Shown here: in pieces, positions 56,316 to 64,000 of the stretch
Layout of the letters: each line of letters begins with the position of its first letter
Position numbering within the stretch: position 1 is the stretch's first letter
Assembly (NCBI GenBank): GCA_964030475.1
Contig: CAXIPT010000001.1
Coordinates: 22,908,776 to 22,972,775, forward strand
Length of the DNA stretch: 64,000 nt
Direction of reading: 5' to 3'
From: Tethya wilhelma
Taxonomy: Eukaryota; Porifera; Demospongiae; Tethyida; Tethyidae
Program-made: the position numbers and the translations under genes
The notes under the pieces: model-generated
Seen by the model: the letters and a program-made list of their open reading frames with translations, nothing else
What the model was told of the DNA's origin: nothing
Databases searched by the model: none

Positions 56316-59300
56316 ATACATAGCTCTATTCCGTGGTGGATTTTGCTCTCACCAAGAGTGGTTTTGAGACTCCATGCTCTCCTCTGGTCAACTGTGCTGT
56401 GATCATGTGTATTGCTTTCCTCCCCATCTTTCCTCTCACTCTTCTGAGGAACCTTTCACCTCTTCAATTCACCAGCCTCTTCAGGTACACTCTATTTCCT
56501 TAGTTGCCAGTCAAGTTGAATGGGTTCTAATTATATATTGTTCTGTGATGGGTGTCATTGTAATTCCAGCTGAACAGAGGAATGTCTTGAATTTAGATAC
56601 GAACCTCACACATAACATACATTGTACACACATGTCTACATTGAAACCCTCCAGTGTCTTGTGTGTTGCTTGTGTGGCATTTCTTACAATGGAGGAGACC
56701 ATCAGAGCCTGGGTGAACAATGGAAAGAACAGCACAGAACCTCTCAAGTTGGATGTTAAATATGTTCCCTCTGATTTAAATGGAGTACTGACGGTGATAT
56801 CCTACTGCAGTCTGTCTTTCATTTGTCACTTCAACCTCCTTCCTCTGGAGAAAGAGCTGAGACCACCAGTCACCAAGTTAAAGCTCTACACCGTTCTCAT
56901 TGGTGCCATGTTGACTGCATATACACTCTACAATCTGGTGATATTTGCTGGGTACTTTCGAGTAAGCAGTGCTCTTGCATTAGTCCAAATGACAGCCTTC
57001 TTATAGCATAATTATTGCAGTAACAGACAATTGTTTGAGTGAATGAACACACACACACTTACACACACACGCTTCTAGTTCTTCAACAACCTCTCTGAAG
57101 ATGTGATGTTGAACTATGCCAAGGATGATATTCCTATCACTGTAGCTCGAATTGCTCTGTTCTTCACCCTTCTCTTCCACTACCCTGTCCTCCTCCACCC
57201 AACCAGAGGAGCCATCAATGGGTTAGGGCGTACACTATCAGACCTTTACATGTTTCCTCCTGTAGGAATATCATATGAGTTGGTAGTCTCTCGTAGCCTG
57301 CCCCTCTCTAATATTCACTCTGTACCAGCTCTGCGGAGCATGCGTGCAGAGTGAAATTAAAGAGGGACATGGCTATGATAGACTAATGAGTTGGCTGACC
57401 AACATTGTTGCATATTGTAAGTAGGAAACTTTTTAATATTGATCACTGTTTGTCATAACAGTCATGTGGTCTTGTCATGTAACAAGCTCAGTTCTGTTGC
57501 TTAAACAGATAGAGTTGAACAATCCACTTGTGGCATGCATTTGCTGTTAGCAACTTCAGTTCTCTGCACTAAAATTGTGGTTATATTATTAGCAAAGTTT
57601 TGTGTGTCTGTCCATGTGTGTGTATGTCACGGGAGTTCACCAGAAGTGATGTGACCTCAAACTAAAATGCTACTTTTTTTCTGGACTGTGGAGAGTGCAA
57701 GCTATGAAAAGCGTGCCTAGAGAGCTAGCTTAGATAATGCTAGCCTAGGATAGAATCACAGGCACTACAAGTTTGGCTGATTGTTTTTGAGATCACTGAC
57801 AAGGCTTACCAAAGAAGCATGATAGAGCAGCCAATCTTTCACGAAAGAAGCCTAGCAAGGGAAGAGCTTTCACTTCTAGGAGTCTTCTCTGTCGCTGTAC
57901 ACAAAACACAGCTAGCCTGATAACGAGTTTCTTTGCCAGCTGACTGCAAAAAAATGGTAGAAGTCGGAAAAGGGTCATCTATGACATCACGTAACGTAGT
58001 GAGGTAAATTGCTGAGCTGGCCAAATTGTAAAGAGGAGCAGTGCGGTTACTTTTCACTGCTGGGCAGCCAGGTCATTACTATCATCAGTATGTTGATGGC
58101 CTCTGCTTGCATGCATGCATCTTTGATCATTGATACACAAGCAAGGAGCATGGCGAGCAAAGTGAACCACACTCCTTGTAATATTATATTCATAGAATAT
58201 CTGTGTGTCTTGCCTATTCATGTGTTTGGCCTATGTGAACCACCCACATGCAGTGTGATAATTTTATCGTATGGTGCCATAAAGAATGACTGGTGGAAGC
58301 GTCGTCAATATGGCAAGGCTGTTCAGAGTGAAGAGAGAAGGCTACTACCATCTTCAGTGGAAAGAAAGGCAGATGCCAGCAAACAGACAGAGGTATGATG
58401 CCCATGTTAGTTTGGGCTTAAAGATGAAGCTATACTAGTATAGGCACTTTACTGTGTACATGTACATGATAGCTAGAACACATAACAATGGTCCTGTGAA
58501 CAGAATAGCCTGTTGAGTCAGTGGTTTGCAAGAGGGTTACTGTCATGTGGTGGCCATAACCTTACAGTATTGAAGAGTAATCACATGTATTACTGAAAAA
58601 TTCTCCCTTTGGAGTGTGTAGGTCGTAGATGCCAAAGCTACATTAAAACATTAATTTTTTTTACACATTGTGTATGTTGTTACCAAGTGAAACCATATTG
58701 AGCACCTTTCAGCCATATTACATGTAAGCAATTGCCGGCCACTTAACAAAGACACTAATAGTGCACAGCCTCAGCACAAGATTTCAACTAGTTAGGGGGA
58801 CTTACTATACTCTGTCTGAGCTGAGTTGGCACTCACTTTTGTGCGAATAACTCACGAACAGAAAATGCAAATTGGACAGGACTTGGACGAATCTGCTCAG
58901 CTCTCCAACCCGGACAAAATATATAAAAAGCGCTTTGCTGCTCTTCTTGGAACTTGGAGAAACAAAACTCGCCATACAAAGCTATGCGAGCCGTTTAGCG
59001 TTCTTTCTAATTAACGCTCGCTCTCACCTTTAAATCGTGTGACATTTACTTTGACCATCCGTAGAGCTCACGTGCACTTTGTTTATCGCGCTGCGCATTC
59101 GTCACATTCAACACATGGACGGTCAACCGGATGGCCAACTCAGCTCAGACAGAGTATAGCTAGCTAGCAGGCCACACAAAAACCTACGCATGTCAACTTT
59201 TATGAGGAAAAGCTAGTGCTATATGTTTACATTAAAAGTAGGCCAACTTCTGTCTGTCTTGGCAAGCACGACTAGCTGACCAGCAGCATAGCCACGATAG

Positions 59301-59948
59301 CTCAGCAGCAACACTGAGCATCGATAAAATGCATACTAGCCCCGTAGCCTCGTCCCCAGGCCCCTCCTCTCCCTCCTTATTTTTGGGAGGGAGGAGCCTG
59401 GGGACGAGGCTACATGCACATGCACTTGATCAATAGGCATGGCCTAAGCTAGGCAAATATCCATAAAAGATGATTCAGATTTTTCAGTGTGCATGTAAAT
59501 ATCATCAATTTTATCGCTTGAGCTACCTTTCTTGAGATTTCGTTGGTACAGACAGACATGACACAAAATGACCACCTTAATCCTTTGAACACACCAATGC
59601 TTAATTAATGCTTCAGTAATATTCATTTCGATTTGCCACAACAGAGAGGTTACATGAATTAAAGGACTTGTAATGTGTGCCTCCCTTGTCACTGGGCAAA
59701 ATCAGTATACATAAGTAAGAATGCCACTTTGCCCAAGTGACATGGGAGGCACACATGAAATTACATGCATGGTGCTGAAGTACCTTTTAATTGCCATTCT
59801 ATGGTCCATTTGAGTTCACTAGAGTCTTTGTTTTTCTTTAATCCTGCTAGCTGCTTAACTCAGAGATACATTACTGTGACTTTTCACAGCATTATTTATG
59901 CAGCTATCATGCCTTTTCATATAGATACGAAACTTACTGTACATGTAT

Positions 59949-59998
<50 letters not shown>

Positions 59999-60496
59999 AT
60001 GAAGGTACCTACTTTAATCTGGTTCTCGGAGACATGGATTATATTTGCTACAACATTTCTGGCAGCTAGCTATGTGCCTAATGTAAGTCAACTCTCTTGT
60101 TCTCATTACCCACTGGCTACTGCCATATATCCAACTCAGTTCTTGTCATCTACATGTGTGTACATATTCTAGGTGGGCATTATTTGGAACTTTGTTGGAT
60201 CCATTGGTGGTGTGCTCGTGTTTTACATCTACCCTCCAGCATTTTATCTTCGTCTACGCTACATGCGCTACAGAAAGAGAATGCAAGTGGATGGCTCATC
60301 TTTCCGCTCACAGTACGACATCTTCAAGGAAGCTGTTGCTTTCATCATTCTCATAATTGGAGTGGTTCTTTTTTTCGTTGAAAACTATCAGTCCATAGTT
60401 GCAGTGATTAAGAAGACTCATGGCCCCATTGGCCAGTGCTACCAGTTACAGTGCAGTGCAGGAGCAGCAAATTCCTCTATAGCCACTCTCATTTGA
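54296..60496 (+). CDS. SLC38-type amino-acid transporter, paralogue B
   Basis: Nine exons: 54296-54538, 55132-55257, 55761-55835, 56324-56484, 56655-56961, 57079-57221, 58254-58392, 60005-60082, 60173-60496; 531 aa. It has the same domain layout as paralogue A: TM1 with [68 protein letters not shown], the near-identical [20 protein letters not shown] segment, and the C-terminal [21 protein letters not shown]-glycosylation sites lie in the exon 5 loop (NNGKNST). Differences from A concentrate in the exon 5 extracellular loop and the exon 7 cytoplasmic loop. The exon 6 donor is GTTAGG, weak but length-matched to A. Function inferred: neutral amino-acid uptake or efflux. Confidence 0.87.
55353..55515. 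mobile_element. Fold-back element in intron 2 of transporter B
   Basis: Left arm GAGGAGGTACGACACAAGTG then CGCCTTTGCTGAGCTGGCAA; right arm TTGCCAGCTCAGCAAAGGCA then CACTCGTGTCGTACCTCCTC. About 163 bp with a 60-bp spacer. Confidence 0.85.
56083..56140. repeat. Hairpin
   Basis: Arms CTTAAGTGAGGGGCACTC and GAGTGCCCCTCACTTAAG around about 15 bp in intron 3 of transporter B. Confidence 0.8.
56251..56312. repeat. (CA)n microsatellite
   Basis: CA repeat of about 60 bp, 12 bases before exon 4 of transporter B. Confidence 0.95.
58806..59157. mobile_element. Inverted-repeat element, relative of 14868-15144
   Basis: Left end TATACTCTGTCTGAGCTGAG and right end reading CTCAGCTCAGACAGAGTATA, length about 352 bp, in intron 7 of transporter B. 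Interior blocks (AAATGCAAATTGGACAGGAC, AAAAAGCGCTTTGC) correspond to the other copy in inverted orientation. Confidence 0.85.
59341..59412. repeat. GC-rich hairpin
   Basis: Arms GTAGCCTCGTCCCCAGGC and GCCTGGGGACGAGGCTAC with CTCCTCTCCCTCC / GGGAGGGAGGAG extending inwards. It sits in intron 7 of transporter B and stands out by base composition. Confidence 0.85.
59668..59765. repeat. Short inverted repeat
   Basis: Left arm TGTAATGTGTGCCTCCCTTG with CACTGGGCAAA; right arm TTTGCCCAAGTG then ACATGGGAGGCACACATG. About 97 bp, in intron 7 of transporter B. Confidence 0.75.
59950..59997. repeat. (CT)n microsatellite
   Basis: CT repeat serving as the polypyrimidine tract before exon 8 (60005) of transporter B. 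Confidence 0.9.
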
Positions 60497-60885
60497 GTCT
60501 ATAACAACTAGCTTGTCATAGAGCCACCCAATGCATGTATTATTATACAAACAGAGAGCATTAAGCTATTTCTCATCTTTTTGTGTGGGTGCATGTATGT
60601 AACAGGTTTTTGTGTGTGTGTTGTGTGTTGATGTCATTTGTGAGTAGAATAAATGTGTACTTGGGTATTCTTTTGAGACATATCACATGGTACAATTGTT
60701 TTTGTTTTTGTGTCAACTTTGGTTATGAGTGGTTAGTGGGGATTTTCACTCTGCATGACGCAATAGTTTAATAATTATAATTATGCGATCGGAAAGTTCC
60801 TCTGTATCGCTTCGCAAAATTATGCTCATGAACTCCTGGTGGTAGAGTGTCTCCAGCCTGGCCTGTGGTACAGTTGCAGCTGATA
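60497..60885. other. Intergenic region between transporter B and the CARD gene
   Basis: No exon recognised. It includes TG-rich sequence (60590-60650) and the presumed promoter of the CARD gene. Confidence 0.5.
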
Positions 60886-63800
60886 ATGGACTACCCAAAG
60901 TCTTTAGATTTAGAAGGTAATTACAATAGACTCTAGATTTTTTGATATCAATTTGTGCAAAAAATGGATCAAAGCTTTTCATATCTGCTGGGTATCAAAT
61001 TATGAGACTCAAAAGAGGGCTGGGGCAGTCCTCACTATACCCTTTAACAAATTGTAGAAGTTCAACTAATTGGTGGGCTTGAATCCTCCAACCATCTACT
61101 GCATGCCTGTATGATATGGTTCTAATGTGCCCACCACATATCCATGCAGTGTCTGACGGTGGTGTGTTTGTTCCCATTAAGATCTTCAGTCATTTCAGTC
61201 TTATCCAGAGCAATGTATGAGCATTGTTGGTCTTGCATAATAGTAATAAGTATAATACTAAGTAGCTAGTAATACAGAGAAACCCCACTTAACAGACACC
61301 CCTCAAGTGCGCGGACATCTGTATTATAACGGACACTTAAACAAGTCCCAATCGTAGCTCCATATACTTTAGTACCCCTGAACAGCGGACACCCTGCTAT
61401 TCCGTATAACGGTCACACTTCTGTGTCCCAAACGGTCACAACAATGACAAATGAACTGGCTATAACGGACAATTAGCCACATCCCTCAAAACTGTACCCA
61501 CAATAGATTATCAGCATGACAGTTCATCTACTTACACCGTGATTTAAAGTCTTAAATTGCCTCAGGATCTACGCTACATGAGTTTTTAATGTTTGTATTG
61601 TACATCAGTAATATATGCATCATGCACACACTGAATAGTCATTATTATTAATGTTAACAAATATTGAAAAAATATACCAAACCTCTCCATAATGGACAAA
61701 CTGGCTTTCCCCAATGGTGTCCGTTATAGAGAGGTTCCACTGTAATTGTGCTTGTTTTATTAAATGTTTAGTTTGATATCATGTTCCTTTATTAAATTGA
61801 TACAGAAAAGGATGTTCCTTGGGTATACGATGAATGCCACATTGTTATGAGAAGATTGCTCAACGTACATGCAATTTATCCATATCTCTGTAAAGAGCAC
61901 CTACTCACTGACCAAGTGCAGCAAACACTCTTCCTACCTAGTTCAACTGATGTGGAAAAAATCGATCAGATTAAGCTGAGTCTAAACACAAAGGGGACAA
62001 GTGGTTTGCGAGCATTCCTAAAGGCATTGAATGAAAGCACCGATGGAACCAGTCATGATGAACTTGTAGGACACTTTGAAGAAGCTATCAGGAAAAAACT
62101 AGGTAATTAAAAAAAATAGTGATAACCACACAGAACAGTTGTTTTCTTTTTTGTTGTCTCAGTATTTACATGTAACTTAATGTTCTCTGTAGATGAAAAA
62201 TGTGCTGGAAAAAATAGGGAATTTAAAACTGAATTTCGTTCAGAGCCACCAGAGATTGAGTCATTTCAACTATCGTCACCAGAATTCTCTATTGGTAGCA
62301 ATGTTACCAATCCCCCTGAATCATTCCCTGGTCCCTATTATCACAGACGTCCAAAACAACATTCTGGACACAAACGAGAACAAAATTCAGCACCTGCTTT
62401 CCCTGTTGCGACTCCAGTTATGGCCTATCCACGAAAAATAATGAATAGACACCCTCAGTACAGCACTCCTGGTAGTAGTAGCCCATGGGCTGGTACACCT
62501 AGCCCGGGCCAGCTTCCTCGAAAGTTCGTGAAATCTGTGTCAGAGACGTCATTAGTCCATCAAAGCTATGGAGCACCACTGTCGAGTGCCTCTAGTACTG
62601 GTGTGTTTTTGGTTGCAGTTCCCATTCAAGAGTCCATCGATCCCATAAAGTATGGCTCCAGGACCTTGAGTGTCAGTGATGAACCTACTCCATCAAAACC
62701 ACGTCTAGTTGTCGGTGATAAGGAATTTGATATCCAGCAGCAGCAGGCACAGTCTGTGAACATGTCCAGTCAGTCAAACTACACTGCAGTGAGCAACGAT
62801 TCAAAAAACAGTAGACAAGACCCAACGGCTTCACTGGTACCATCGTTACTAACTGCCCACAAAGATGACGACGAATTGAGCCCACTCTCAGAGGAAACCA
62901 CATCTCAACATTCAAGTGTTGGTAATACTTTGGATCAAGAACCACCAGTGCAAGAGCAAGAGCCCCAAGTTCTTTCAAAGCCTGTAGCTGTACACACACA
63001 CAACAAGCAAAGCTCACATACAGAGGAGCAATTGAAAGCATATACCACCCCATCACGGACAGAAGGGAGAACTGAACATGCTACCGAGCCTGCACCCGTT
63101 ACAATAGCTGCTACTGTTAGCCCTCAACCAAGGCCATTGGTACAAAAGCCAACAAAACAAGCTAGTGAGTAAATTTATAATCAACTGCCCATTTTTAGCA
63201 ATGAAATAAATCATTGACACTTCGTGAATACGTTTTGGGACATTCCAGTTCTAATGTTTATTGTTGTTTGTTATTCCCCCCTTTCCAGGTGGTAAATCCA
63301 CTTCAGACCGACCCAAGACTTGGAAGGCTTACTACACATTCTCTGCAAACCGCGAAAAGTGTTACAAAGCAATTTGTAAACCCGATCCCAATTTCCACTT
63401 TCAAGGAAAGGTAGTCATTCCTATCGATAAAGTCAAAAAACTCTTCCTGTTTCCAGCAGAAGTAGGTCCTACTTTAACACTAGATGTGTATCCATGTGGT
63501 CTTGGTAGTGACCATGAGAAGCAATTCTCCACGCTCAGAGTTATGTTGGATTTACAAACCGGAGGTGCCCGTGACAAATGCCAAGCATTAGCTGATACTT
63601 GTTGGTGTGATCTGAAGGTTAAGGCAGCAACGTATGACGGTCTGAGTGGCAATGAACTCAGTACAGCAAGCAGTAGAAAGCGTCTAGAAGAAGGTGTCTA
63701 TTTTATACAGTTTGATGTGACCAAATTGGTGTCACACAACAGTATTACACACGAAGCTACTAGTGAAACACTCAAAATTGAAGTTGAGGCTCTGCTAACT

Positions 63801-64000
63801 TGCACCAAGTATAGAGTGACAGAGTCGCAAATATCTGAAGTAAGCTATGCCAATGTAGATATTGAAAGACTGAGTGAGAAAGATTTAGAGAGCATATCAG
63901 AAGATCCTGTAAGCTCAAATTCTACACCAGGACCATCACCATCAGGAACAAACATCCCAACACGTGTACAGAGGCAAAGACCTCACACCGAAACAATTTC
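60886..64000 (+). CDS. CARD-domain protein with low-complexity linker and unassigned C-terminal domain (partial)
   Basis: Exons 60886-60916, 61806-62102, 62193-63164 and 63289 to beyond the window end; phases join. Exon 1 encodes only MDYPKSLDLE and is chosen because its phase-1 donor fits exon 2. Exon 2 encodes an 80-residue death-fold domain of CARD type: MRRLLNVHAIYPYL, HLLTDQVQQTLFLPSSTD, KIDQIKLSLNTKGTSGLRAF, LKALNES and HDELVGHFEEAIRKKL. Exon 3 is a Ser/Pro/Gln-rich linker of about 320 aa. Exon 4 opens with TWKAYYTFSANREKCYKAI and a beta-rich stretch (TLTLDVYPCGLG, STLRVMLDLQTGG, YFIQFDVTKL) that faintly recalls MATH/TRAF domains, then a Ser/Pro-rich end still open at 64000. A signalling adaptor in immunity or cell death is inferred. 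Confidence 0.7.
61275..61742. mobile_element. Tc1/mariner- or pogo-type MITE
   Basis: The left end CAGAGAAACCCCACTTAACA pairs with the right end reading GTTATAGAGAGGTTCCACTG, with TA on both sides. Internal copies of ATAACGGACA and AACGGTCACA are spread over the element. CAGTxxAACCTCTxTATAACGG ends are typical of pogo/Tigger elements. No transposase remains. It lies in intron 1 of the CARD gene. Confidence 0.8.

Noticed and set aside
61847..62110. Start of the CARD gene at the ATG inside exon 2 (61847)
   Set aside because: The frame continues upstream to a good acceptor at 61804-61805, and a phase-matched starting exon exists at 60886-60916.
1..64000. CRISPR arrays, rRNA or tRNA genes, viral genes, bacterial operons
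   Set aside because: No regularly spaced direct repeats, no recognisable rRNA or tRNA sequence, no viral gene and no prokaryotic gene organisation were seen.

Overview
The window looks like nuclear DNA of an early-branching animal, most likely a demosponge (inference). It is AT-rich, has many short GT-AG introns, is full of CA/TG/GA microsatellites and short terminal-inverted-repeat elements, and encodes animal-type proteins: UBE2S, TAB1, TPRKB, an MFSD8-like carrier, a CARD protein and a carbohydrate sulfotransferase. Single N bases lie at 19584 and 39065. Exon models were built by eye from reading frame, splice phase and paralogue comparison; no transcript data were used.

Layout. (1) 1.05-11.45 kb: a tandem array of five genes, all on the plus strand. 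Each encodes a short secreted protein made of a signal peptide, two successive copies of a domain resembling the C-terminal beta domain of transcobalamin/intrinsic factor (DUF4430 type), and in four of five copies a GPI-like hydrophobic tail. (2) 11.5-15.8 kb: gene-poor and repeat-rich, with one orphan small-GTPase-like exon. (3) 15.8-24.0 kb: an 11-exon MFSD8-like transporter. (4) 25.3-37.0 kb: an SLC38-type amino-acid transporter (A) whose 7.35-kb third intron contains UBE2S and most of TAB1 on the minus strand, plus a stray duplicate TAB1 exon. (5) 37.8-40.6 kb: a secreted LDLR class B (YWTD)/EGF protein. (6) 41.4-45.1 kb: a secreted protein of glycoside-hydrolase character. (7) 45.5-46.9 kb: an intronless GT92 glycosyltransferase. 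(8) 47.2-50.6 kb: TPRKB (KEOPS complex). (9) 50.7-54.0 kb: a Golgi carbohydrate sulfotransferase. (10) 54.3-60.5 kb: transporter B, paralogue of A with the same nine-exon structure. (11) 60.9 kb to the window end: a CARD-containing protein, incomplete.

Most interesting points. The transcobalamin-type array evolves by duplication, gene conversion and exon loss. The TAB1 homologue keeps the acidic metal-ligand positions of active PP2C phosphatases that vertebrate TAB1 has lost. TAB1 and transporter A coding exons overlap by about 11 bp on opposite strands. A repeat-derived start codon extends transporter A. The CARD protein has a long linker and a possible MATH-like C-terminal region. No CRISPR array, rRNA or tRNA was recognised.
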